A stretch of 64,000 nt of DNA from Flavobacterium ginsengisoli. GTDB taxonomy: Bacteria; Bacteroidota; Bacteroidia; Flavobacteriales; Flavobacteriaceae. A model generated the notes under the pieces. The model was given only the letters and a program-made list of their open reading frames with translations, was not told the DNA's origin and made no database searches. The stretch is from positions 4,554,501 to 4,618,500 of the forward strand of contig NZ_CP121110.1 of NCBI RefSeq assembly GCF_029625315.1. Reading direction: 5' to 3'. This document shows, one piece after another, positions 8,275 through 15,984 of the stretch. The position numbers were made by a program, and so were the translations under genes. Numbering within the stretch: position 1 is the stretch's first letter; each line of letters begins with the position of its first letter.

Positions 8275-8895
8275 CTATAAAATTACAATTTTTAAATTCC
8301 AAACTCCAAGATCAAACTCCAAAAAAGAAAAATTCCAAATTGCAAAACTCACTATGTTTTGCAATTTGAAATTTTTGTATTGAAATTTATCCTTTGATTT
8401 TAACCGAATTCCAGAAACCATAAGTACAACTTGATCAGCATTGGTTGCAAGAAATTGATTCATCCAACCTTGCAATTCAACAAATTTTCTGCCTATGTGC
8501 GTTTCTGCATGAACTCCCATTCCGATTTCATTTGTTACAATAATTATATTAGCATTTTCATGTTTAGCAATGGAAAGAAATTCTTTTTTAGCCTCTTCCA
8601 AACTTAGTTCGACGTCATTTTTATTATCGATAAAAAAATTAGTCAGCCAAAGCGTTACACAATCTATTAAGGCAGTTTTTTCAGAAAAATCAATTTCACT
8701 TAAATATTTTTCTTTTTCGATATTCGTCCAATGTTCGTCCCTTTCCTTCTGATGACGATCGATTCGGTTTTGAAAATCAGCATCCCATTTTCGTGCAGTT
8801 GCTACATATAAAGGAGAATCGGAAAGCTCTAAAGCAAGTTTTTGAGCATAACCGCTTTTTCCAGAACGTTCGCCGCCAGTTACCAAGTAAATCAT
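8275..8895 (-). CDS. cobU: Adenosylcobinamide kinase/guanylyltransferase with repeat-derived C-terminus
   Basis: The protein has a P-loop GGERSGKSG at residues 7-15, the RRD-like segment ARKWDADFQNRIDRHQKER carrying the guanylylated His, and EIGMGVHAETHIGRKF. It phosphorylates adenosylcobinamide and adds GMP, giving the substrate for CobS. The conserved part ends at about residue 170 (VLMVSGIRLKSK). The last 35 residues are encoded by an AT-rich element full of AAATTCCAAA-type repeats and a 12-bp inverted repeat (8337-8348 / 8356-8367), not by conserved cobU sequence. The stop is 1 nt before bluB-cobT. Confidence 0.93.
   Translation of the reverse strand: MIYLVTGGERSGKSGYAQKLALELSDSPLYVATARKWDADFQNRIDRHQKERDEHWTNIEKEKYLSEIDFSEKTALIDCVTLWLTNFFIDNKNDVELSLEEAKKEFLSIAKHENANIIIVTNEIGMGVHAETHIGRKFVELQGWMNQFLATNADQVVLMVSGIRLKSKDKFQYKNFKLQNIVSFAIWNFSFLEFDLGVWNLKIVIL
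8281..8370. repeat. Dispersed AAATTCCAAA-type repeat with hairpin inside the cobU 3' end
   Basis: Several degenerate copies of AATTCCAAA/AACTCCAA are followed by AAATTGCAAAAC (8337-8348) and its exact complement GTTTTGCAATTT (8356-8367). The element supplies the cobU stop codon and about 35 non-conserved C-terminal residues. Confidence 0.6.
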
Positions 8896-8903
8896 TATAT
8901 AAT

Positions 8904-8937
8904 GGTTAATTATTAATTGTTAGTTGTTAATTTTTTT
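8904..8937. repeat. Left AT-rich inverted repeat of four-helix-bundle cassette
   Basis: TTAATTATTAATTGTTAGTT and its continuation match, in reverse complement, the repeat at 9295-9329 over about 25 positions with few mismatches. Low complexity limits certainty. Confidence 0.5.
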
Positions 8938-9293
8938 GCTTCTGATTGGTTTTTAGAAGTTTTAAGGATACTAGTTATTAATTTTAGTATCGTAATTGCA
9001 TCATTATAAATGTTTTCAAATTCTTTTTCGTTGAGATAGTCAGTAGCTTTCAATAATTCTAGCCAATAAACAGTTTCATTGGCTTCTTTTTGAGCAATTG
9101 CAAATTTATGAATAAAATCGCTTTTACTCTCAGCATGTTCAGCTTCTCGAATCATTGCGCCAATACTAGTGCCAGATCTTAAAAGTTGTTTTGCAAGGAT
9201 GAATTCTTTTTTAGTATTGTTTAAATATTGATAAAGTTTAACAATCCTTATGGCAAAATCAAAGCTTTTATTTCTAACAATGTTATTTTTCAT
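8913..9293 (-). CDS. Four-helix bundle protein (23S rRNA intervening-sequence / S23 family)
   Basis: 126 aa from MKNNIVRNKSFDFAIRIVKLYQYL (an upstream ATG at 9302 adds three residues). The pattern KEFILAKQLLRSGTSIGAMIREAEHAESKSDFIHKFAIAQKEANETVYWLELL is characteristic of the small helical-bundle family first described in 23S rRNA intervening sequences. No enzymatic activity is known; a nucleic-acid-linked role is suspected. It lies between cobU and the CWC/DUF5522 gene, is unrelated to cobalamin, and is flanked by inverted AT-rich repeats that overlap its ends, which suggests a small mobile cassette. Confidence 0.85.
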   Translation of the reverse strand: MKNNIVRNKSFDFAIRIVKLYQYLNNTKKEFILAKQLLRSGTSIGAMIREAEHAESKSDFIHKFAIAQKEANETVYWLELLKATDYLNEKEFENIYNDAITILKLITSILKTSKNQSEAKKLTTNN

Positions 9294-9294
9294 A

Positions 9295-9329
9295 ACTAAC
9301 AATTAACAATTTATAATTAACAATTAATA
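9295..9329. repeat. Right AT-rich inverted repeat of four-helix-bundle cassette
   Basis: The AACTAACAATTAAC / TTATAATTAACAATTAAT block is the inverted partner of 8904-8937. It overlaps the last codons of the upstream DUF5522 gene. Confidence 0.5.
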
Positions 9330-9686
9330 GGGGCAATGTCGGCAGTTATTTCCGCAGCAGACTCCTCTTTTTAGATGAAACCAAGCTTTAAAAACATAGT
9401 TGCCATTTTCGATGTAGTAATCGATTCCTTCAATTAAATTATCATTTTTGGGCAAAAACATGGCCTTGTTATTAAGAGCCTTTTTTGGAGTTACAGTTTC
9501 GACATAAGCATCAATTTTATCTTCACAGGCTTCTTTAAAGCATATAGGGCAAAGGCAATCGCCTCCTTCTGATAGATTGAAAATAGGTGGATAATCATTA
9601 CACCAGCACTTATTTTCGGGCGAAGTGTCGCCACATAAAAAAGCAGTTTCACAACTGGAGCAGATTTTTGTTTTTGGTACATTCAT
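9324..9686 (-). CDS. Cysteine-rich CWC / DUF5522 protein
   Basis: 120 aa from MNVPKTKICSSCETAFLCGDTS. The N-terminal CSSC..FxCG...CWC.DYP is the Cys-rich CWC motif, followed by GDCLCPICFKEAC. The C-terminal part (LIEGIDYYIENGNYVFKAWFHLKRGVCCGNNCRHCPY) is DUF5522, also Cys-rich and probably metal-binding. Its function is not established. It is the first gene of the minus-strand cob operon and is divergent from btuF with 94 bp between, a placement that suggests a link to cobalamin handling. The start was chosen because upstream in-frame sequence runs through the btuF promoter. Confidence 0.85.
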   Translation of the reverse strand: MNVPKTKICSSCETAFLCGDTSPENKCWCNDYPPIFNLSEGGDCLCPICFKEACEDKIDAYVETVTPKKALNNKAMFLPKNDNLIEGIDYYIENGNYVFKAWFHLKRGVCCGNNCRHCPY

Positions 9687-9751
9687 CAAATAAAAAGCGA
9701 TTTGTTTAAATTTGTACGAATAAAGGTAAACAAAAAAAATAGAATTTGATT

Positions 9752-9759
9752 TACCTTTG
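9752..9759 (+). promoter_or_regulatory. Probable -7 element of btuFCD
   Basis: TACCTTTG matches TAnnTTTG and lies 22 bp before the btuF ATG. No clear TTG was found 17-23 nt upstream, so only this half is supported. Confidence 0.45.
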
Positions 9760-9780
9760 TTGCCATACAAAACATAAAAT

Positions 9781-10923
9781 ATGAAATATTTTTTCCATAA
9801 ATTACCAGTCGTTTTTGTGCTTCTTATCTTAATTGGATGTAAAAAAAATGAAGCGCAAGAGGTTGTAAAATCTGCTACTGCCAAAGAAAGTATCGAGTTT
9901 GCTTCTGGACTTTCGATCATAAAAAACGAGGGCTATTCAATTGTAAATGTGAGTAATCCGTGGCCAAATGCTAAGGGGAGATTTACTTACATTTTAAAAG
10001 AAAAAGACGTACAAATTCCTGATAGTTTAAATAAATATATTTCTATAAAAGTTCCTCTAGAAAGTGTTGTGGTAACTTCAACTACCAATATTCCTTTTTT
10101 AGAAATGTTAGAAGTTGAGAATAAATTGGTCGGATTTCCGCATACTGATTACATTTCTTCTGAAAAAACTAGAGCATTAATTGACAAAGGTTCTGTGAAA
10201 AACGTTGGACAAAATGAAAAACTGAACATTGAACAATTAATAGAATTGTCACCAGATTTGATTGTGACATTTGGTGTAGATAACAACAATCCTATGCTAG
10301 ATAATCTTAAAAAAAGCGGTTTAAATGTTTTGATTCAGGGTGATTGGATGGAACAGTCTCCACTAGGAAAAGCAGAATGGATAAAGTTATACGGTGCTTT
10401 ATTTGGAAAAGAAGAAAAAGCAAAAGAGCTGTTTGATAAAATCGTTGAAAGCTATAATCAAGCCAAAAAATTGGTTGCCGATAAACCTGCAACTTCAAAG
10501 GTTTTATACGGTTCTATGTACGAAGATGTTTGGTATGTTGCCAAAGGAAATAGCTGGGTTGCACAGTTTATGAAAGATGCAAAAGCGAATTATTTATGGG
10601 CTGATCTTGAAGGAACTGGAAGCGAAGGTTTGTCTTTTGAAAAAGTTTTAGATAAAGCAAAAGATGCAAATGTTTGGATTGCTTCTGGATCTTTTAAAAG
10701 TTTGGATGAATTGCAGAAAGCAAATCCGCATTACTCAGAATTTGATGCTTTTAAGAATAAAACTATTTACAATTTTGAAGGCAAAGTAGGAGCGACAGGT
10801 GGTACAGTTTATTATGAATTAGCACCAAGTCGTCCAGATTTGGTATTGAAAGATTATATCAAGATTTTTCATCCTGATTTATTGACGAGCTACGAATTTA
10901 CTTTTGCTTCTAAACTGAATTAA
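9781..10923 (+). CDS. btuF: Cobalamin ABC transporter substrate-binding lipoprotein, BtuF-like
   Basis: 380 aa with a lipoprotein signal (LLILIGC, Cys20). The helical-backbone metal-receptor fold is recognisable: VPLESVVVTSTTNIPFLEMLEVENKLVGFPHTDYI, then EQLIELSPDLIVTFG, and YELAPSRPDLVLKDYIKIFHP at the end. It presents corrinoid to the permease BtuC in the periplasm, anchored to the inner membrane. Vitamin B12 is preferred over siderophore because of the adjoining cob operon. btuC follows after 2 bp. Confidence 0.85.
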   Translation: MKYFFHKLPVVFVLLILIGCKKNEAQEVVKSATAKESIEFASGLSIIKNEGYSIVNVSNPWPNAKGRFTYILKEKDVQIPDSLNKYISIKVPLESVVVTSTTNIPFLEMLEVENKLVGFPHTDYISSEKTRALIDKGSVKNVGQNEKLNIEQLIELSPDLIVTFGVDNNNPMLDNLKKSGLNVLIQGDWMEQSPLGKAEWIKLYGALFGKEEKAKELFDKIVESYNQAKKLVADKPATSKVLYGSMYEDVWYVAKGNSWVAQFMKDAKANYLWADLEGTGSEGLSFEKVLDKAKDANVWIASGSFKSLDELQKANPHYSEFDAFKNKTIYNFEGKVGATGGTVYYELAPSRPDLVLKDYIKIFHPDLLTSYEFTFASKLN

Positions 10924-10925
10924 TT

Positions 10926-11951
10926 TTGGTGAGTAAAACACGAAATACCATTTTATTTACCGTTTTGGGCATAGGTCTTTTGTTAATGTTTTTTGCGAGC
11001 ATTAGTTTAGGATCGGTTACAATTCCGTTAAAAGATGTTTTTGCAAGTTTAACAGGAGGGCATGCGGCAAAATCAACATGGGAATATATTATTATTAATT
11101 ACCGTTTGCCAAAAGCAATTACCGCAGTTTTAGTTGGAACGGGACTTTCTATAAGTGGACTTTTGATGCAGACGCTTTTTAGAAATCCGCTTGCGGGACC
11201 TTATGTTTTAGGATTAAGTTCTGGTGCAAGTTTAGGTGTTGCTTTTGTAATTTTAGGAGCAGGATTTCTTCCTTCTTTTCTAAGTGTAATTGCATTGTCT
11301 TCTTACGGAATTGTTTTGGCATCAACTTTAGGAAGTACATTGGTTCTTTTTTTAGTTCTTATCGTTTCACAACGATTGAGAGACACAATGGCAATTTTGA
11401 TTGTCGGTTTAATGTTCGGAAGTTTTACAACTGCAATTGTAAGCGTACTGACTTATTTTAGTACGGCAGAACAGCTTCAGAAATTCACTTTCTGGTCAAT
11501 GGGAAATCTAGGTAATCTTTCTTGGACAACAATCGGAATTTTGACATTTTGCGTTGGAATCGGTTTGCTTTTAAGCGCCAAAAGTATAAAACCTTTAAAT
11601 GCCTTGCTTCTTGGTGAAAATTACGCCAAAAGTATGGGATTGAATTTTAAACAAGCAAGATTAGTTATCATCTTTGCTACCAGTATTTTGTCAGGAGTGA
11701 TTACGGCATTTGCTGGCCCGATTGCTTTTGTTGGTCTGGCAGTTCCTCATATTGCAAAACTGACTTTTCAAACTAGTAATCATACGATTCTATTTTGGAG
11801 CACTTTATTTTTTGGTTCGATAATAATGCTATTTTGTGATATTGTTTCTCAAATGCCAGGCTTTGAGGTTACACTTCCAATAAATGCTGTTACGTCTATA
11901 ATTGGTGCGCCTGTTGTAATTTGGTTATTAGTTAGAAAAAGAAATTTTTAA
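10926..11951 (+). CDS. btuC: FecCD-family permease, BtuC-like
   Basis: About 341 aa with roughly ten membrane segments. Family motifs include RLPKAITAVLVGTGLSISGLLMQTLFRNPLAGPYVLG and, in the cytoplasmic coupling region, GPIAFVGLAVPHIAK. It forms the membrane channel of the B12 importer with BtuD. No ATG lies at the right place; TTG at 10926 and GTG at 10929 are the candidate starts, directly behind the btuF stop, so translation is probably coupled. Confidence 0.92.
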   Translation: MVSKTRNTILFTVLGIGLLLMFFASISLGSVTIPLKDVFASLTGGHAAKSTWEYIIINYRLPKAITAVLVGTGLSISGLLMQTLFRNPLAGPYVLGLSSGASLGVAFVILGAGFLPSFLSVIALSSYGIVLASTLGSTLVLFLVLIVSQRLRDTMAILIVGLMFGSFTTAIVSVLTYFSTAEQLQKFTFWSMGNLGNLSWTTIGILTFCVGIGLLLSAKSIKPLNALLLGENYAKSMGLNFKQARLVIIFATSILSGVITAFAGPIAFVGLAVPHIAKLTFQTSNHTILFWSTLFFGSIIMLFCDIVSQMPGFEVTLPINAVTSIIGAPVVIWLLVRKRNF

Positions 11952-11952
11952 T

Positions 11953-12000
11953 ATTTTTTTGCCACAGATTAAAAAGATTTACACAGATTCTTTAATTATT
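11953..12000. repeat. Dispersed GCCACAGATT repeat
   Basis: TTTTTTGCCACAGATTAAAAAGATTTACACAGATTC-type sequence lies between btuC and btuD. A related element with the same GCCACAGATT core is at 31471-31532. Such elements are common between flavobacterial genes; no coding potential is seen. Confidence 0.6.
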
Positions 12001-12046
12001 AGACAAAGAAAAAACTTAGAATCTCAGAATCTTAGCACCTTTAAAA

Positions 12047-12823
12047 ATGAAAAACATTCTATCAACTTCAAGTTTAAATATTGGATATAAATCCAAGAAA
12101 GGAGTTACGGCCATTGCTGAGAATCTTAATATTAATCTTGAAGCAGGAAAACTCATTACTTTAATAGGAGCAAACGGAATTGGAAAATCAACTTTACTGC
12201 GAACGATTACTGGAATTCAGAAACCGTTGTCAGGAAATGTTTATTTGAATGAAAAAAAGATTTCAGATTATCAACCTTTAGAATTGGCGCAAAATTTAAG
12301 TTTAGTTTTAACCGAAAAACTACCACCAAGCAATCTTTCTGTTTTTGAATTAGTTGCTTTAGGAAGACAACCTTACACCAATTGGGTTGATAAATTATCT
12401 GATGAAGATATTGCTAAAGTTCATGAAGCTATGCAATTGACACAAATTGAACATTTGGCTTCGAAAAAACATTTCCAGATTAGTGACGGACAATTGCAGA
12501 AAGTGTTAATTGCAAGAGCTTTGGCTCAAGATACTCCCCTAATTATTTTGGACGAGCCAACAACGCATCTTGATCTCCTTCATAAAGTTTCGTTATTCAA
12601 GCTCTTGAAAAAGCTTACACAAGAAACTCAAAAATGTATTTTGTTTTCGACACACGATATCGATTTGGCTATTCAGTTAAGTGACGAAATGATCATCATG
12701 ACCCCAGATAGTATAGTGCAAGACCAACCGTGCAATTTAATTTCTAACGGAAGTTTCAGCAATTTGTTCAAAGACGAACATATTATCTTTGATGCTCAAA
12801 AAGGGAAGTTTATTGTGAGTTAA
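12047..12823 (+). CDS. btuD: ABC transporter ATP-binding protein, BtuD-like
   Basis: 258 aa. Walker A GANGIGKST is at about residues 40-48, the signature is ISDGQLQK (Asp in place of the first Gly, a common variant in FecE/BtuD-like ATPases of this phylum), Walker B is LIILDEPTTHLD, and the switch His is in STHD. It powers BtuFC import of corrinoids. It is separated from btuC by 95 bp carrying a dispersed repeat but is on the same strand and presumably in the same operon. Confidence 0.9.
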   Translation: MKNILSTSSLNIGYKSKKGVTAIAENLNINLEAGKLITLIGANGIGKSTLLRTITGIQKPLSGNVYLNEKKISDYQPLELAQNLSLVLTEKLPPSNLSVFELVALGRQPYTNWVDKLSDEDIAKVHEAMQLTQIEHLASKKHFQISDGQLQKVLIARALAQDTPLIILDEPTTHLDLLHKVSLFKLLKKLTQETQKCILFSTHDIDLAIQLSDEMIIMTPDSIVQDQPCNLISNGSFSNLFKDEHIIFDAQKGKFIVS

Positions 12824-12837
12824 TATTTCGGCTGTCC

Positions 12838-12860
12838 TGCAAGGTTTTCAAAACCTTGTG
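12838..12860. terminator. Hairpin after btuD (CAAGGTTTT palindrome)
   Basis: CAAGGTTTTCAAAACCTTG (12840-12858) is a perfect palindrome between convergent btuD and trmL. It lacks a long T-run, so it may be a dispersed repeat rather than an efficient terminator. Confidence 0.45.
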
Positions 12861-12908
12861 GGTATAAATATTTCTAAGTTTTAAAGAAAATCTTGCAGAA
12901 AATCGAGA

Positions 12909-13363
12909 TTATTTCTTCAATCCAATTTGTCTCTTAGCTTCTCCAACCACAAAAGCAACCGAATTGGCAATATTAAAACTGCGAATAAGCGGTGACATCG
13001 GAATCGTTAAATGATTTTCGAATCTTGACATAAACTCTCTGCTCAAACCAACGCTTTCTTTTCCAAAAACTAACCAGTCGCCATCTTGAAATTCGTTTTC
13101 TAAATAAGATTTATCAGAATGCGAACTCATTAAAAACACGCGAGAATGATCTGGAATTTGCGCAATCCATTCTTCGACATTTTGATATTCGGTTACATCA
13201 AGATGAACCCAATAATCCAATCCTGAACGTTTTAGGTTTTTGTCATTAATAACAAATCCGAAAGGATGAATTAAATGAAGACGGCTTTCTGTGCCAACGC
13301 ACAATCTTCCAATATTTCGGTATTATTTGGTATTTCTGGTTCTACAAGAACAACGTTTAACAT
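12909..13363 (-). CDS. trmL: tRNA (cytidine(34)-2'-O)-methyltransferase TrmL (frameshifted)
   Basis: SpoU-family SAM-dependent methyltransferase of about 151 aa that modifies the wobble base of tRNA-Leu. Motif 2 (VFGKESVGLS) and motif 3 (IPMSPLIRSFNIANSVAFVVGEAKRQ) are intact. The N-terminus MLNVVLVEPEIPNNT is encoded from 13363 but falls out of frame at about 13318. One missing G in ACCGAAATATTGG would give PNNTGNIGRLCVGTE, the family sequence. Read as a sequencing error rather than a pseudogene, because everything else is conserved. Confidence 0.88.
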
Positions 13364-13431
13364 CTTTTTTTAGTTATGAATTATGAGTTATAAGTTATGA
13401 GTTTCTGGAAATTATCTAATTTCCATATTTT

Positions 13432-14004
13432 CTAATTTTCTAATTCGAAATCGGAAACTTCCAAAACTTCACCCGCTTTTAGGTTTTGCAAATATACATT
13501 TCCTATTCGAACGCGAACTAAACGCAATGTTGGAAAACCAACAGCCGCAGTCATTTTTCTAACTTGACGAAATTTTCCTTCTCTAACCGTGATTGAAGCC
13601 CAAGAAGTTGGACCATGACGTTCGTCTCTTATTTTCTTCGCTCTTGCTCCAAAATCAGGAATTTCAGTTACGATAGATGCTTTGCAACGTTTTGTTTTGT
13701 ATTTTCCACCGTCAAGTCCAATTTCTACCCCATTTTGTAATTGTTCAATTGCTTCTGGCGTAATTAATCCGTCAACCTGAACGTAATATTCTTTTTCAAC
13801 CTTTTTACTTCGAACAAGTTCGCTCATGTTTCCATCAGTCGTCAAAAGAAGTAATCCTTCAGAATCTTCATCTAATCTTCCAATTGCCATTGTGCCTTCT
13901 GGGAAATCGTGCAATTCGCCCAAAAGCTTTTTCTTTCTTTTTAATTCATAAATAAATTGACTTAAGTAGCCGTAAGGTTTAAAAAGAATGAAGTGTCGAT
14001 GCAT
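13432..14004 (-). CDS. 23S rRNA pseudouridine synthase, RluE-like (RsuA family)
   Basis: 190 aa with no S4 domain, as in RluE. The N-terminal HFILFKPYGYLSQF, the catalytic-Asp motif GRLDEDSEGLLLLT, KEYYVQVDGLIT, and the late motif EGKFRQVRKMTAAVGFPTLRLVRVRIG are all present. RluE modifies U2457 of E. coli 23S rRNA; the exact target here is inferred. It stands alone downstream of a small membrane protein gene. Confidence 0.88.
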   Translation of the reverse strand: MHRHFILFKPYGYLSQFIYELKRKKKLLGELHDFPEGTMAIGRLDEDSEGLLLLTTDGNMSELVRSKKVEKEYYVQVDGLITPEAIEQLQNGVEIGLDGGKYKTKRCKASIVTEIPDFGARAKKIRDERHGPTSWASITVREGKFRQVRKMTAAVGFPTLRLVRVRIGNVYLQNLKAGEVLEVSDFELEN

Positions 14005-14066
14005 TTTTAATTTTTTGCAAAGATAGTTCTTTCCTAAAATTAAAACCCATTACTGCTTTTGCGATT

Positions 14067-14255
14067 TTATTTTTTGAGCCATTGATAAACAAACCAAATT
14101 GCAGTAACAATAAAAATGCCTATTAAAATGGAATAATAATTTTGAAAAAATTCATGAAAATAACTTCCAACAAAAATATAAATAGAAGCCATGCAAAGTT
14201 TAATCAAGATAAATTCGGAATTGGACCAGCTGGTTTTGATTTTGAAGAAATTCAT
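14067..14255 (-). CDS. Small two-helix membrane protein, unknown
   Basis: 62 aa with two hydrophobic segments (about 17-34 and 41-58) and a basic C-terminus QWLKK. No family recognised. It is separated from rluE by 62 bp on the same strand. Confidence 0.5.
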   Translation of the reverse strand: MNFFKIKTSWSNSEFILIKLCMASIYIFVGSYFHEFFQNYYSILIGIFIVTAIWFVYQWLKK

Positions 14256-14393
14256 AATAGTTAAGGTTGTTAAGTTGCTTTGAATAAAGGTAATAAAATA
14301 AAAAAACAGATGGCAATTATAAAAGAAAGCAATCTTAAGCCATAACTTTTTTGCGATTAGAATTTGTAATATTATAAACTAAAAGATAATGTT

Positions 14394-14768
14394 ATGGAAA
14401 CGAATAAATTAGGAACGAAAAAGATAAACGGAACGCAAAAAAATATAGACGAGTCTAAAGGAAAAAACGTTTCGCACGATAAAGAATTAAAAGATGCCAA
14501 ACTGAATAAAGAATTGATTACAGATGCAGATGGCGATAAAAAGATTGTTGAAAGAGCTAGAAACGAAAATGAAGATATAAATGTAGCGAAGCATCAGATA
14601 AATCCAAATAATCCAAATGCAAATCGCGGAGTAGAAACAGAGGAAGAAGCAAATAAAACAGTAGAGAATAAAGATCGTAACTCTGATATAATTCCAAATC
14701 GATATTCAAACTCACATCCAGATAATCATGAAGATCGTGGAAACATGAAATTGGACGAAGAGAATTAG
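14394..14768 (+). CDS. Hydrophilic, probably disordered protein of unknown function
   Basis: 124 aa, almost entirely charged and polar (KNIDESKGKNVSHDKELKDAK.., PNNPNANRGVETEEEANK.., SNSHPDNHEDRGNMKLDEEN), with no hydrophobic core. The composition resembles stress-related hydrophilins, but no family was recognised. A weakly similar acidic Asn-rich protein is encoded at 47327-47626. It precedes an SDR gene by 154 bp. Confidence 0.65.
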   Translation: METNKLGTKKINGTQKNIDESKGKNVSHDKELKDAKLNKELITDADGDKKIVERARNENEDINVAKHQINPNNPNANRGVETEEEANKTVENKDRNSDIIPNRYSNSHPDNHEDRGNMKLDEEN

Positions 14769-14815
14769 ATAATACAAAATTTTAAACAAAATCTTGTCAA
14801 TTTAATGTCAAATAA

Positions 14816-14846
14816 CATAACATTAGCGCTTAACGTTAATGTTGTT
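14816..14846. promoter_or_regulatory. Imperfect dyad upstream of the SDR gene
   Basis: AACATTA (around 14819) and TAATGTT flank GCGCTTAACGT, giving an operator-sized dyad about 75 bp before the SDR start. It may bind a regulator; no direct evidence. Confidence 0.3.
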
Positions 14847-14922
14847 TTAAACTCTTTTGAAAGCTTCGCCAATGCTCAAGTTCTTCGTAAATTAGAAGAA
14901 TCAATTTAAAAACATATATAAA

Positions 14923-15675
14923 ATGGCACTTTTAGAAAATAAAGTAGCTTTTGTATCTGGCGGAGGTTCAGGAATCGGACGTGCAGTGGCAGAAGCATAC
15001 GCTCGAGAAGGAGCAAAAGTAGTAGTAGCTGATATAAATGTAGAGCACGGTGAAGAAACCGTAAAAATAATAAAAGATAAGGGCGGAGAAGCTTTTTTTG
15101 TAAAAGGAGATTCGTCGAGTGCCAATGACAATAAGCATATGGTTGAAGTTACGGTTTCAAAATATGGTCGATTGGATATTGCCTGTAACAATGCAGGAAT
15201 GGGAGGGCCGGCAAAACCAACTGGAGAATATGAGCCAGAAGCTTGGGATAAAGTTATTGCACTTAATTTGAGCGGTGTTTTTTATGCCTGCCGTTATCAA
15301 CTAGAACAAATGGAGAAAAACGGAGGAGGGAGTATTGTAAATATTGCTTCGATCCACGGACAAGTTGCCGCTCCAAATAGTGTCGCGTATACTGCAAGTA
15401 AACATGGTGTAGTTGGTTTGACAAAAAATATTGCGGTAGAATATGCTCAGAAAAATATTCGATGCAATGCTGTTGGACCAGGTTATATAGAAACAGCACT
15501 TTTAAAAGATAATTTGAATAAGGAAATGATGCAGGCTGTTGCGGCAAAATCTGCAATGAATCGTTTAGGGACAGCAGAAGAAGTTGCCGAATTGGTAACA
15601 TTTTTAAGTTCTGAAAAATCTTCTTTCACAACAGGAAGTTATATTATAGCCGATGGAGGTTATACCGCAGTCTAA
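14923..15675 (+). CDS. SDR-family oxidoreductase (glucose 1-dehydrogenase-like)
   Basis: 250 aa classical short-chain dehydrogenase. It has the NAD(P) motif SGGGSGIGRA at about residues 13-22, NNAGMGG, catalytic Ser in NIASIHG, and YTASKHG (Tyr-x3-Lys). The C-terminus TTGSYIIADGGYTAV is typical of the FabG/glucose-dehydrogenase group. The substrate cannot be assigned. It is a single gene followed by a strong terminator. Confidence 0.88.
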   Translation: MALLENKVAFVSGGGSGIGRAVAEAYAREGAKVVVADINVEHGEETVKIIKDKGGEAFFVKGDSSSANDNKHMVEVTVSKYGRLDIACNNAGMGGPAKPTGEYEPEAWDKVIALNLSGVFYACRYQLEQMEKNGGGSIVNIASIHGQVAAPNSVAYTASKHGVVGLTKNIAVEYAQKNIRCNAVGPGYIETALLKDNLNKEMMQAVAAKSAMNRLGTAEEVAELVTFLSSEKSSFTTGSYIIADGGYTAV

Positions 15676-15706
15676 TTATTTTTTAGAGTAAATAACATGA
15701 CGATTG

Positions 15707-15742
15707 AAAAAGCAGTAAGCGAAAGTTTACTGCTTTTTTTTT
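15707..15742 (+). terminator. Terminator after the SDR gene
   Basis: AAAAGCAGTAA / TTACTGCTTTT stem with a short loop and a run of T. The remaining 240 bp to the next gene is AT-rich and holds only the promoter-like TAAATTTG at 15950-15957. Confidence 0.8.
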
Positions 15743-15949
15743 GCTGAAACTGCTGTATTTGTAGGAAACATGGAGTTTTTGTTAGTGTTTTTGAGATGCT
15801 TATTATTTGAGTAATGTTTTGTAATAAGGCTTTTTTGTTATTTTTATTTTAGTATCTTTAAGTATGTGTTAAGCTTTATTGAATTATATTGATAAAAAAG
15901 CAAACATTAAGTTGATGGTTTTGTAACATTCCCTTAATTTTAAAGAAGA

Positions 15950-15957
15950 TAAATTTG
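15950..15957 (+). promoter_or_regulatory. Possible -7 element for the secreted endonuclease
   Basis: TAAATTTG matches TAnnTTTG 28 bp before the start codon. A TTG occurs at 15921-15923, with a spacing longer than usual. Confidence 0.4.
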
Positions 15958-15984
15958 AACTCTAAAAACTCTATTCTTTAACGT

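Noticed and set aside
9687..9920. N-terminal extension of the CWC/DUF5522 protein on the minus strand
   Set aside because: It runs antisense through the btuF start and promoter; the Cys-rich family starts near 9686.
12487..12510. ABC signature in BtuD reads ISDGQ instead of LSGGQ
   Set aside because: The Asp variant is frequent in FecE/BtuD-type ATPases of this phylum and all other motifs are intact.
14394..14768. Antitoxin or phage-related small protein
   Set aside because: Composition is merely hydrophilic and disordered, with no toxin partner or phage gene nearby.
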